This document shows positions 1 to 5,020 of a stretch of DNA of 5,392 nucleotides, one piece after another. The notes below the pieces were generated by a model. The model saw only the letters and a program-made list of their open reading frames with translations. It was not told where the DNA came from and made no database searches. The position numbers and the translations under genes are program-made. Position 1 is the first letter of the stretch. Each line of letters opens with the position of its first letter. The DNA is from Nitrososphaerales archaeon (lineage in GTDB: Archaea; Thermoproteota; Nitrososphaeria; Nitrososphaerales; Gagatemarchaeaceae): NCBI GenBank assembly GCA_030040055.1, contig JASHUK010000165.1, positions 1-5,392 of the forward strand, read 5' to 3'.

Positions 1-1
1 T

Positions 2-163
2 CTCTGCGAGTACAGGGGGGTGCAGATTGCCTCGCTCCAGGTAGTCTCGGACCTGCTCTGGGGGAAGAGGTGGCGCCCTTCATTCCACAAGAGCAAGGTC
101 ACTTCAAGCAGCAGGCTTGCCGTTGCGGCCGCCGTCGAGGCCCTCGTCGGGCCGCCGGCGTGA
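2..163 (+). CDS. Nucleoside phosphorylase, C-terminal end (5' partial)
   Basis: The open frame enters from the left edge and codes for 53 residues before a TGA at 161-163. The peptide carries EYRGVQIASLQVVSDLLWGK followed by RWRPSFHKS. This matches the end of the PNP/UDP phosphorylase family (PF01048), where the region after the conserved ME(T/S) core gives 'RGV..AS..VVSD' and archaeal and related members then have a '(K/R)WRPGF'-like segment. Family members split nucleosides with phosphate into a free base and a sugar-1-phosphate in the cytoplasm, for purine or pyrimidine salvage. The catalytic and phosphate-binding regions lie outside the window, so substrate preference cannot be judged. 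The last about 20 residues are Ala/Val-rich, as expected for the closing helix. The gene ends inside the 3' end of the opposite-strand phosphatase gene (60 nt shared). The call rests on the short tail only; an unrelated frame is possible but the motif order fits well. Confidence 0.68.
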   Translation, partial: LCEYRGVQIASLQVVSDLLWGKRWRPSFHKSKVTSSSRLAVAAAVEALVGPPA

Positions 164-607
164 CGATATGTATTGTACCAGAAGAGCCTCCTGAGACCTC
201 TCGACGAATCTGGCTTTGCTTCGCCTGAGGGCCTCGATGGCTTCCAAGCCTCCGATTCCTCTGTCGGCCGCCATGTACGCGGCTAGGACGCATCCGGTCC
301 TCCCCTCCCCTGCGAGGCAATGCACCGAGACTTTCCTTCCCTTGGCCAGCCTCTCCGTCAAGAACCCGACAGCCTCGTCGAGGGCGGCCGCCTCTGGGAC
401 CTGGTGGTCCCGCATGGCTACGTGCTTAACCTCAAGATCCAGACCTTCGCGCCACTCGTCGGGTAGCGGCTCCTCGGTCAGCGTAAGAATTGTGTCGATG
501 CCATGCGAGACGAGCCACTTCAGCTGACCTCTTGAAGAGGGCCTTCCGCAAGCGGCCAACCTGTCCTGCTCGACCCAGACGAAGCCCGTGGGCTTGTCTG
601 TGAACAT
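104..607 (-). CDS. Dual-specificity protein phosphatase, VHZ/DUSP23-like
   Basis: This encodes 167 residues from the ATG at 605-607. The signature P-loop of Cys-based phosphatases is present near residues 95-105 (VHCLAGEGRTG): Cys97 would be the nucleophile and Arg103 the phosphate-binding residue. Asp67 in 'MRDHQVP' sits where the general acid is expected, about 30 residues upstream. The N-terminus (FVWVEQDRLAACGRPSS, then a stretch ending in LTLTEE) and the C-terminal helix 'RSQEALLVQYI' align by eye with human DUSP23/VHZ and archaeal DUSPs, and the length is typical for these compact single-domain enzymes. It should hydrolyse phospho-Tyr and/or phospho-Ser/Thr in the cytoplasm; natural substrates cannot be inferred. 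The ATG is preferred because AGGAGG lies 9 nt upstream and the family homology begins close to it. A TTG at 644-646 would add 13 residues and also has an AGGAG 9 nt upstream. The last about 20 residues are a charged, probably disordered tail lying in the overlap with the nucleoside phosphorylase gene. It may be cotranscribed with the ssDNA-binding protein gene 72 nt upstream. Confidence 0.9.
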   Translation of the reverse strand: MFTDKPTGFVWVEQDRLAACGRPSSRGQLKWLVSHGIDTILTLTEEPLPDEWREGLDLEVKHVAMRDHQVPEAAALDEAVGFLTERLAKGRKVSVHCLAGEGRTGCVLAAYMAADRGIGGLEAIEALRRSKARFVERSQEALLVQYISSRRRPDEGLDGGRNGKPAA

Positions 608-616
608 CGCCCTAAC

Positions 617-622
617 CCTCCT
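617..622 (-). promoter_or_regulatory. Shine-Dalgarno deciding the phosphatase start
   Basis: On the minus strand AGGAGG ends 9 nt before the ATG at 605-607. This is the strongest ribosome-binding site in the window and supports the 167-residue form of the phosphatase. It suits an internal gene of an operon, in contrast to the apparently leaderless promoter-proximal genes. Confidence 0.6.
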
Positions 623-636
623 GAGGAGAACTCCTC
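623..636. repeat. Inverted repeat beside the phosphatase Shine-Dalgarno
   Basis: GAGGAG and CTCCTC flank two bases (AA on the plus strand). In the minus-strand mRNA this could form a 5-bp stem with a 4-nt loop immediately 5' of the AGGAGG ribosome-binding site. The left arm is itself a second Shine-Dalgarno-like sequence. It is short, and its role is unproven. Confidence 0.3.
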
Positions 637-679
637 CTGTTCCCAACGCGCTGCGCTCCTGCCGCGGCGGGTGTCTGAC

Positions 680-973
680 CTAGCTCTCGAGGACTTCCAG
701 CTTGCCGTATCTTCCTACGTTGAGCCGGAGCTCCCCTCGGAAGCTGTTCGTGTAGCCGTTTGTGACCCTCACCTTCGACCCCTGCTTCACTTGGTCGATT
801 TGGTCGTCCCACAGGGATAGCTTCACCTGTCCCGTCTCATCCTTCAGCATGCAGTCTGCAACTCTGGCCTCTCCGCCCGCTCTCAGGTTGACGCTCCTCG
901 GCTCCGCCATTTCGGCGATCTCTCCTTCAGCGTCGACCCTTCTCATCCCGTCCCTAAGGTCTCTTACGTTCAT
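680..973 (-). CDS. ssb: Single-stranded DNA-binding protein, single OB-fold (RPA/crenarchaeal SSB type)
   Basis: The 97-residue protein is one OB-fold of the archaeal RPA-like SSB class. Diagnostic stretches are VADCMLKDETGQVKLSLWDD (about residues 38-57) and SFRGELRLNVGRYGKLEV (about 77-94), close to Sulfolobus SSB and, from memory, closer still to the thaumarchaeal versions. Trp55 and Phe78 are at positions where aromatic residues stack on bases in this family. It would coat and protect ssDNA in replication, repair and recombination. Unlike Sulfolobus SSB (about 150 residues with a Gly/Arg-rich, acidic tail) it stops right after the OB-fold, so it lacks the C-terminal protein-interaction tail; thaumarchaea and other archaea do carry such tail-less forms. 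The ATG at 971-973 fits because a TATA-like box lies about 32 nt upstream, which predicts a nearly leaderless transcript. The phosphatase gene follows 72 nt downstream on the same strand. Confidence 0.9.
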   Translation of the reverse strand: MNVRDLRDGMRRVDAEGEIAEMAEPRSVNLRAGGEARVADCMLKDETGQVKLSLWDDQIDQVKQGSKVRVTNGYTNSFRGELRLNVGRYGKLEVLES

Positions 974-1000
974 CTTTCAGCATCCGGTCGCGGGCGGCCA

Positions 1001-1010
1001 TATTTAACAT
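1001..1010 (-). promoter_or_regulatory. TATA-like box for the SSB gene
   Basis: Read on the minus strand the sequence is ATGTTAAATA, an AT-rich island in GC-rich DNA. Its centre is about 32 nt upstream of the SSB ATG. With the usual archaeal TATA-to-start distance of about 26 nt, transcription would begin about 5 nt before the start codon, so the mRNA would be nearly leaderless. Confidence 0.55.
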
Positions 1011-1031
1011 TGAAGCGACAATCCGCTTCAA
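1010..1031. promoter_or_regulatory. Perfect 8-bp inverted repeat, candidate shared operator
   Basis: TTGAAGCG (1010-1017) and CGCTTCAA (1024-1031) are exact reverse complements separated by 6 bp (ACAATC). The half-site centres are about 14 bp apart. The repeat lies exactly between the two divergent TATA-like boxes: the left arm covers the expected TFB-recognition (BRE) position of the SSB promoter, and the right arm ends 7 bp before the TATA box of the glycosyltransferase promoter. This is the geometry of a binding site for a dimeric helix-turn-helix regulator that could control both directions. No regulator gene is visible in the window, so function is inferred from symmetry and position only. 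Confidence 0.5.
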
Positions 1032-1038
1032 AGGAACC

Positions 1039-1046
1039 GTTTAAAC
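1039..1046 (+). promoter_or_regulatory. TATA-like box for the GlcNAc-1-P transferase gene
   Basis: GTTTAAAC lies with its centre about 30 nt upstream of the ATG at 1072, preceded by a purine-rich CAAAGGAA that could serve as BRE. The predicted transcription start is about 4 nt before the ATG, and no Shine-Dalgarno is seen, so a nearly leaderless mRNA is expected. Confidence 0.55.
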
Positions 1047-1071
1047 AGAAAGAAATCCCGCGGGCCGAACC

Positions 1072-2106
1072 ATGGTCCTGACGCCAGTGGACTTCCTCCT
1101 CCTCGGCGTCTCGCTGGCAGCTCCCCTAGCGCTATTCCTGCTCACGATCCGACCGTATCTGCGCTATCTGGTCAGAAGGGGGCTTGTCCAGGACGACCTC
1201 CACAAGCGACCTCCTACCAAGGTCCCATCGCCTGCCGGCCCGCTCATCTTCCTCTGCGCCGTCGCGGGAGAGGTCGTGGTGTACCTTGTCTTCGGGACCC
1301 TCATCCCTATCGCCCTCATAGGATGCGCGACTGTGTCATTCGCGGTGGGGATGGTGGACGACTTCAGGGTCCTTGGCGCGAAGACGAAACCCCTCCTGCT
1401 GCTTCTGTCAGGAGTCCCCTTCGTCGCCTGCGTCGTGTTAGACCCCAACCTGTACAATGCGAGCATCGCTTTCCCATTCTTCGGGAGCACGAGCCATCAC
1501 TTCCTGACCTATACCGTGCTCATCTTCGCCGCCTTTCCTATCGTCGCGAATGCCTTCAACATGGTCGACGGCTTCAACGGGGAGGTCTCGGGGTTCTCCG
1601 TGCTGACCTCGCTGGCGCTGGTCTTCGCGATAGCGCTGAGACTGGCCGCAACGCCAGGGTACCCTATCGCCAGGCTCGCCTCGGCCCTTCCGCTCGTGGC
1701 CGTCTCGGTCGGCTTCTTCCTCTACAACCGGTATCCTTCGAGGGCCTTCGACGGGGACAGCGGCAGCCTGATGCTGGGAACCCTGTACGCGGGGCTCGCA
1801 ATCACCGGCGGGGTCGACGTCGCGGCCATAGTCGCGATAATGCCCGCGGTCCTGAACTCCTTCTACGTACTCTCTAGCGTCAGGGGGCTCGTCGAGCGTA
1901 GACGGATGGGTGGGAGGCCGACCTACATCGGAGACGACGGCAAGCTATACGCCTCGAAGGAGCCGGGGGCGCCTGCTACCCTCGCTAGGATGATACTGCT
2001 GGACGGCCCGTTGAGCGAGCAGGAGCTGGTCGGGGCCGTCCTTAAGCTGACAATCGTTTCCTGTCTGCTGTCCGCGCTGACTTCGATCCTGACCTGGGTG
2101 GTCTGA
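1072..2106 (+). CDS. GlcNAc-1-phosphate transferase, Alg7/DPAGT1 (AglH)-like, PNPT family
   Basis: This is a 344-residue polytopic membrane protein with about ten hydrophobic segments. It belongs to the MraY/WecA/Alg7 family (glycosyltransferase 4, PF00953), which moves a sugar-1-phosphate from a UDP-sugar to a polyprenyl or dolichyl phosphate on the cytoplasmic face. The family landmarks are in order: DDLHKRPPTKVPSPAG (about 41-56), the Mg-binding Asp pair D96-D97 in 'VDDFRVLGAKTK', NAFNMVDGFNGE (160-171), and DGDSGSLMLG (227-236). Between 259 and 294 it has 'AVLNSFYVLSSVRGLVERRR...DDGKLYAS'. By eye this matches the eukaryotic/archaeal branch ('FNFLYSLPQL..' followed by a basic sugar-binding loop), not the His-rich motif of MraY. 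The likely reaction is transfer of GlcNAc-1-P from UDP-GlcNAc to dolichyl phosphate, the first step of N-glycan assembly; archaeal AglH is the nearest named example. The ATG fits a promoter 30 nt upstream. A small membrane protein gene follows after one base. The exact donor sugar is uncertain. Confidence 0.92.
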   Translation: MVLTPVDFLLLGVSLAAPLALFLLTIRPYLRYLVRRGLVQDDLHKRPPTKVPSPAGPLIFLCAVAGEVVVYLVFGTLIPIALIGCATVSFAVGMVDDFRVLGAKTKPLLLLLSGVPFVACVVLDPNLYNASIAFPFFGSTSHHFLTYTVLIFAAFPIVANAFNMVDGFNGEVSGFSVLTSLALVFAIALRLAATPGYPIARLASALPLVAVSVGFFLYNRYPSRAFDGDSGSLMLGTLYAGLAITGGVDVAAIVAIMPAVLNSFYVLSSVRGLVERRRMGGRPTYIGDDGKLYASKEPGAPATLARMILLDGPLSEQELVGAVLKLTIVSCLLSALTSILTWVV

Positions 2107-2107
2107 A

Positions 2108-2362
2108 GTGAGGCTCCTCCCAATAGTCGGGATCCTACTCGTCGCCTGGTTGCTGATGATTGCCGAGGTCTACGCCTTCTTCAACGTCATCCTAGCGTCC
2201 GAGCCGCCGGTCTCCGAGCTGGGCAGGCTGTCCGCTTTGGCGCTCCTGAAAGTGGGGTCGACGGTGGGCCTGGGGGTGCTCTGGTTCGTGGTGATGCAGG
2301 GGCTCGCAGAGCTCTACACGGCAGAGAGAATCAAGACGAAGACTCCCACTCCTTCATCTTAG
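2108..2362 (+). CDS. Small two-helix membrane protein, coupled to the GlcNAc-1-P transferase gene
   Basis: I do not recognise a family for this 84-residue protein. The GTG start lies one base after the transferase stop, with a weak GGTGG 7 nt upstream, so translation is probably coupled to the upstream gene. Two hydrophobic stretches are clear: about 4-30 (LLPIVGILLVAWLLMIAEVY onwards) and about 42-66 (LALLKVGSTVGLGVLWFVVM onwards). They are joined by a short loop with SEPPVSELGR, and a basic, hydrophilic tail (ERIKTKTPTPSS) follows. The basic tail suggests both ends face the cytoplasm. There are no cysteines or metal-binding motifs. Tight linkage to the transferase makes an accessory or stabilising subunit conceivable, but this is guilt by association only. 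The last 32 nt overlap the 3' end of the opposite-strand acetyltransferase gene. Confidence 0.72.
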   Translation: MRLLPIVGILLVAWLLMIAEVYAFFNVILASEPPVSELGRLSALALLKVGSTVGLGVLWFVVMQGLAELYTAERIKTKTPTPSS

Positions 2363-2819
2363 CGTCGAACTCCTTCCTGGTATACGCGACCCGGGCCGGG
2401 ACTCCCATGACGACCTTTCCGGGGGGAACGTCCTTGGTCACCACCGATCCCATCGCCACCACGGCCCGCCTGCCCACCCTCACTCCGGCCTTGATGACCG
2501 CCCTCGCACCTATCACGGCGCCGTCCTCGATGACCACTCCGATCATCTTCTTGCTCGGGGGATACGGGTCGTTGGTCAGCACGGCCGCGGGGCCGATGAA
2601 GACCCCCTTACCGATTCTGGAGAGTGGCGGTATGTACGCGCACCCCTCGACCTTGGTCCCGCTCCCGATCCTGACACCGTAGTCGACGTGGGCGAGGGAG
2701 CCGATCTTGACGTCGTCCCCTATCACCGTCCCGGATCCCACGTACGCGAAATGCCAGATCCTGACGTTCTTCCCGAGCTTCGCGTCGGGGGCGACGAAGT
2801 TGACGGGTTTGCTAGTCAA
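2331..2819 (-). CDS. Sugar-nucleotide N-acetyltransferase, left-handed beta-helix (WbpD/WlbB-like)
   Basis: The 162-residue protein is built almost wholly of hexapeptide repeats ([LIV]-G-x-x-x-x), for example VGSGTVIGDDVKIGS, IGKGVFIGPAAV and IGARAVIKAGVRVG. It carries the marks of the WbpD/WlbB group: RIWHF near residue 20, VFIGPAAVLTNDPYPP (73-88) with Asn83 where WlbB has an active-site Asn, and the closing GSVVTKDVPPG...GVPARV. WbpD and WlbB transfer acetyl from acetyl-CoA to the 3-amino group of UDP-2-acetamido-3-amino-2,3-dideoxy-glucuronate, giving the 2,3-diacetamido sugar; the fold works as a trimer in the cytoplasm. The gene starts with TTG inside the stop region of the oxidoreductase gene (shared TTGACTAG, 8 nt), which implies translational coupling. 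No clear Shine-Dalgarno is seen. The direct WbpB-like neighbour supports this specificity over serine or maltose acetyltransferases. The 3' end overlaps the convergent membrane protein gene. Confidence 0.9.
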   Translation of the reverse strand: MTSKPVNFVAPDAKLGKNVRIWHFAYVGSGTVIGDDVKIGSLAHVDYGVRIGSGTKVEGCAYIPPLSRIGKGVFIGPAAVLTNDPYPPSKKMIGVVIEDGAVIGARAVIKAGVRVGRRAVVAMGSVVTKDVPPGKVVMGVPARVAYTRKEFDAKMKEWESSS

Positions 2820-3774
2820 GGTATATCGGGGTCCCTGACGCGCTCGATGCGAGCACCGCCTCCGCTATCCTGGTGGTCTTCATCCCGTCCTCCCCTGTGA
2901 CCAGCGGCCTGCGCTTCTCCGACACGGCCGCCAAGAACTCCTTGAGCTCGAGCGTCAAAGGCTCCTGGAACGGCCTGGAAGGAATCGTCGTCAGATCCTT
3001 CTCGTGGACGCTGACCACCTGCGTGACGAAGTCGACGTCGACCACCCCGCCCGTGAAGACGGCGGTGAGGGTCCTCACCCTGTTCGGGGTGACCCAGTTG
3101 GTCGCAAGGAACGCGGTCTTCCTCTCGGAGAACCCCATCACGATCGCCGCGAAGTCCTCCTGCTTGGACTCGACCGCCCCGACCCTCGCGAAGACCACCT
3201 TCGGCTCCTCGCTGAACAGCCATCGAGCCGTGTCGATGTCGTGGACGGAGGCGTCTTTCACTATTCCGACATCCCCTATACCCTGACCACGTCTGTTCTC
3301 CCGGTGGCACTCAAGAAGCATCAGCTCGCCTAGCTTCCCGTCCTCCTTCAGCTTCTTCAGCGAGGAGATCGCGGGGTTGAACCTCTCGATGAAGCCGACG
3401 GTGAGTGTCCTGTTGGCCGACTTCGCGGCATCGACCAGCGCCTCCCCGTCCCCGTAGGTCGTCGTCATCGGCTTCTCCACGAAGGCGTGCAGCCCCAGCT
3501 GGAGGGCCTTCGTTGCGATCGCGAAGTGCGTGGACGCTGGGGTGCATATGGTCACCGCGTCGAGGCCCTCGGCCTTCGCCATCTCGTCCAGCGACGCGTA
3601 CCCTGGAACGTGATAGCTGGCCGAGTAGAGGCTCCTCCGGTCCGCGTCGAGGTCGCAGATGGCGGCCAGGCAGCCCAGTTCGTCCAGCACGCGGACGTGG
3701 TTCTTTCCCCATCCTCCTGTTCCCACCACGCCGACCTTTGGCAACGCCTTACCCCCTCCACCCTGTGAAGTCAT
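2812..3774 (-). CDS. Gfo/Idh/MocA oxidoreductase, probable UDP-sugar 3-dehydrogenase (WbpB-like)
   Basis: The 320-residue protein has an N-terminal Rossmann domain with GVVGTGGWGKNHVRVL (15-30), then ICTPASTHF (76-84), the catalytic FVEKPM (98-103, Lys101), GFIERFNP (127-134) and KDASVHDIDTARWL (173-186, conserved His178). This is the full motif order of the family, and the GFIERFNP / VHDID pattern is typical of WbpB-type sugar-nucleotide 3-dehydrogenases. Such enzymes oxidise C3 of UDP-GlcNAc or UDP-GlcNAc-uronate with NAD in the cytoplasm, making the 3-keto sugar for a transaminase. The gene overlaps the WbpD-like gene by 8 nt and follows the dehydrogenase-like gene by 14 nt. The start is doubtful: the ATG at 3772-3774 has no ribosome-binding site in range and gives a glycine-rich leader (MTSQGGGGKA). 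A TTG at 3742-3744 has GGAGG 10 nt upstream and yields MPKVGVVGTG, the usual family N-terminus. The longer form is listed, but I favour the 310-residue form. Confidence 0.92.
   Translation of the reverse strand: MTSQGGGGKALPKVGVVGTGGWGKNHVRVLDELGCLAAICDLDADRRSLYSASYHVPGYASLDEMAKAEGLDAVTICTPASTHFAIATKALQLGLHAFVEKPMTTTYGDGEALVDAAKSANRTLTVGFIERFNPAISSLKKLKEDGKLGELMLLECHRENRRGQGIGDVGIVKDASVHDIDTARWLFSEEPKVVFARVGAVESKQEDFAAIVMGFSERKTAFLATNWVTPNRVRTLTAVFTGGVVDVDFVTQVVSVHEKDLTTIPSRPFQEPLTLELKEFLAAVSEKRRPLVTGEDGMKTTRIAEAVLASSASGTPIYLD
3755..3759 (-). promoter_or_regulatory. Shine-Dalgarno arguing for a TTG start of the oxidoreductase
   Basis: On the minus strand GGAGG (within TGGAGGGGGT) ends 10 nt before the TTG at 3742-3744. 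The upstream ATG at 3772-3774 has its nearest AGGAGA about 21 nt away, too far to be used. If the TTG is used, this purine-rich leader is untranslated and the 'GGGG' residues of the longer form are an artefact. Confidence 0.5.
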
Positions 3775-3788
3775 AAACTGATATGCTG

Positions 3789-4922
3789 TCAGTCTCTCCT
3801 AAGGCCTGCGGTCGCCAGAAGCAGGGTCATGTCCATGCTCCGTCGCGCCTTCCTCGCCTGCCTGACCGACTCGCAGTCGTCCTTGGAGCAGGCTATCAGC
3901 AGGTTATGCTTGAGAGGGTCCAGCACGTCGGACCCGCCCCGGATCTTGGAACCTGGAATCAGTTCCACGTCGGTCACGTAGTCGCGGAGCCTCTGTTGCA
4001 GGCTTTCCGCCAGCTGAAGCCGCTCTCCCCTCATCTCGTACTGGTCAAGCGACCAGACCAGCCCTATCTTGGTCCTGCTGGCTTTCAATTCCTTCTCTTT
4101 GAGGACCTCGCGGGTCTCGTCGACCGCGTACCTGACGTAGTTCTCAAGGCTCTTCAGCGCCGCTCCGGCCAAGTACGAAATGGACTCCCCGGTCTCGTCG
4201 CTTCCCTGTATCGCCTTCAGCTCGTAGAGGTATTTCGCGAAGCTGTCGATGTAGGCCTCGGCCGGTTTCTGGAGCGACACTTTCGCCTCCCTGGCTCTCC
4301 GGGCCATCTCTATCTCCGTCACCGAACCCATGACCGACTCGAGGACAGAGGCGGCGTACTCGAGCTCTCCTGCGAAGACGTTCTGGGACGTCTCCGTGAA
4401 GCCAAGCCCCGAAAGGAGTTGCTTCCCTTCTCCCTTCCCGGCCACCGAGACGAGGGCGGGCTTCTGCTCCTGCGGCCTGAGCGGCAGATATGCGTAGGTC
4501 AGGGTGTCCCCCACCCGCAGGCCCGTCTGCTTCTCGACCAGCATGATGTTCTCGGAGTTGCCTCCGGGGCCGGTGGGGAGGGCGTTGACGAGTGCCGTCC
4601 CCTTCGAGAGGTAGCGAGACAGCTCTCTCAGCTTCGCCCCTGCCTCCATCAGGGTCTCGTCGGCCGGCCTTCGCAGCCGGGGGGTGAAGAAGACCACCTG
4701 AGCCTCGCCGAGCACCCTCTCGAGCGGCTTGAACCCGAGGAGCGGCTCCGCGCTCATGACGTCGGCGAGGTTCGGGTTCTTCCTCAGGAAGTGGGCGTCG
4801 AGCTCCGTCGCCATCTGGAGCGTCTCGTCCACGACAGTCACACGCGCCTTGTCGACGACGTCTGCCGCCAGCTTGTACGCCTCGCTCGTGAGTCCGTACA
4901 TCACGACGCTGGGCTTCGGCAA
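3789..4922 (-). CDS. Nucleotide-sugar-dehydrogenase-like protein, apparently catalytically dead
   Basis: The 377-residue protein follows the layout of the UDP-glucose/UDP-ManNAc(GlcNAc) 6-dehydrogenase family. It has an N-terminal Rossmann-like half (VVMYGL..., second strand VTVVDE at 28-33, then 'AQVVFFTP' at 74-81). The segment LVNALPTGPGG...GLRVGDTLTYAYLPLRP (111-150) mirrors the family's 'STVPPGT ... YSPER'. It continues with ELEYAASVLESVMGSVTEIE (about 186-205, equal to 'AELvKlaeN...NE'), a helical linker, and a C-terminal Rossmann-like part from 'RTKIGLVWSL' and 'YEMRGERLQLAESL' (284-307, equal to 'kIaVLGLayK...DtReSPal'). Key features are missing: no GxGxxG in the first strand-loop, Tyr189 where the catalytic Lys belongs, and no GG(H)C motif; the only cysteines are 345 and 350. 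Working family members oxidise C6 of a UDP-hexose with two NAD. This one heads the wbpB/wbpD-like operon and more likely has a regulatory, scaffold or altered role. The TTG start agrees with a TATA-like box about 29 nt upstream; an ATG seven codons later would cut into the first strand. The alignment is by eye. Confidence 0.8.
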   Translation of the reverse strand: MPKPSVVMYGLTSEAYKLAADVVDKARVTVVDETLQMATELDAHFLRKNPNLADVMSAEPLLGFKPLERVLGEAQVVFFTPRLRRPADETLMEAGAKLRELSRYLSKGTALVNALPTGPGGNSENIMLVEKQTGLRVGDTLTYAYLPLRPQEQKPALVSVAGKGEGKQLLSGLGFTETSQNVFAGELEYAASVLESVMGSVTEIEMARRAREAKVSLQKPAEAYIDSFAKYLYELKAIQGSDETGESISYLAGAALKSLENYVRYAVDETREVLKEKELKASRTKIGLVWSLDQYEMRGERLQLAESLQQRLRDYVTDVELIPGSKIRGGSDVLDPLKHNLLIACSKDDCESVRQARKARRSMDMTLLLATAGLRRD

Positions 4923-4946
4923 GGTTCTTGCCGTCCTGCCACTTTG

Positions 4947-4957
4947 TAATTATACTT
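4947..4957 (-). promoter_or_regulatory. TATA-like box for the dehydrogenase-like operon
   Basis: Read on the minus strand the sequence is AAGTATAATTA, centred about 29 nt upstream of the TTG start at 4920-4922. It predicts a transcript beginning within about 3 nt of the start codon and therefore supports TTG as the true start. It would drive the three-gene minus-strand operon. Confidence 0.5.
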
Positions 4958-4965
4958 TGGCGGAG

Positions 4966-4988
4966 GTCCGCGGGCGGACGGCTCGTCC
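4966..4988. repeat. Overlapping GC-rich palindromes between divergent promoters
   Basis: GTCCGC-GG-GCGGAC (4966-4979) is a perfect 6-bp inverted repeat with a 2-bp centre. It interlocks with GGACG-GCT-CGTCC (4976-4988), a 5-bp inverted repeat with a 3-bp spacer. Both lie between the TATA-like boxes of the dehydrogenase-like operon and the DUF354 gene, a fitting place for an operator. In DNA this GC-rich, short palindromes arise by chance, so confidence is low. The rest of the 124-nt intergenic stretch holds only the two promoters. Confidence 0.35.
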
Positions 4989-5010
4989 CACGCGCGTCCA
5001 TCCGAACATC

Positions 5011-5020
5011 GTTTAATAAT
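5011..5020 (+). promoter_or_regulatory. TATA-like box for the DUF354 gene
   Basis: GTTTAATAAT is centred about 32 nt upstream of the TTG at 5047-5049. The predicted transcription start is around 5041-5042, giving a leader of about 5 nt and supporting the TTG start. No Shine-Dalgarno is visible. Confidence 0.55.

Noticed and set aside
216..527. A 103-codon plus-strand frame opposite the phosphatase gene
   Set aside because: It is Ser/Arg-rich shadow sequence; the opposite strand holds the HCxxGxxRTG active site.
1323..1877. A 184-codon plus-strand frame inside the GlcNAc-1-P transferase gene
   Set aside because: It is the +1-type shadow of the transferase frame: Arg-rich, no recognisable domain, and it lies wholly within a gene with conserved motifs.
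2104..2110. Possible frameshift joining the transferase and the small membrane protein into one polypeptide
   Set aside because: The transferase has a normal C-terminal membrane helix and stop, there is no slippery run at the junction, and a GTG start is available one base later.
2363..2819. Regular hexapeptide periodicity as a possible DNA repeat array or CRISPR-like structure
   Set aside because: The periodicity is at protein level (left-handed beta-helix turns). The DNA units are not identical and there are no spacers.
3783..4949. A 388-codon open frame on the plus strand, antisense to the dehydrogenase-like gene
   Set aside because: It is a mirror of the GC-rich codon pattern of the real gene: its protein is rich in Arg, Leu, His and Pro, has no family motif and no promoter, and the minus-strand frame has clear family structure.
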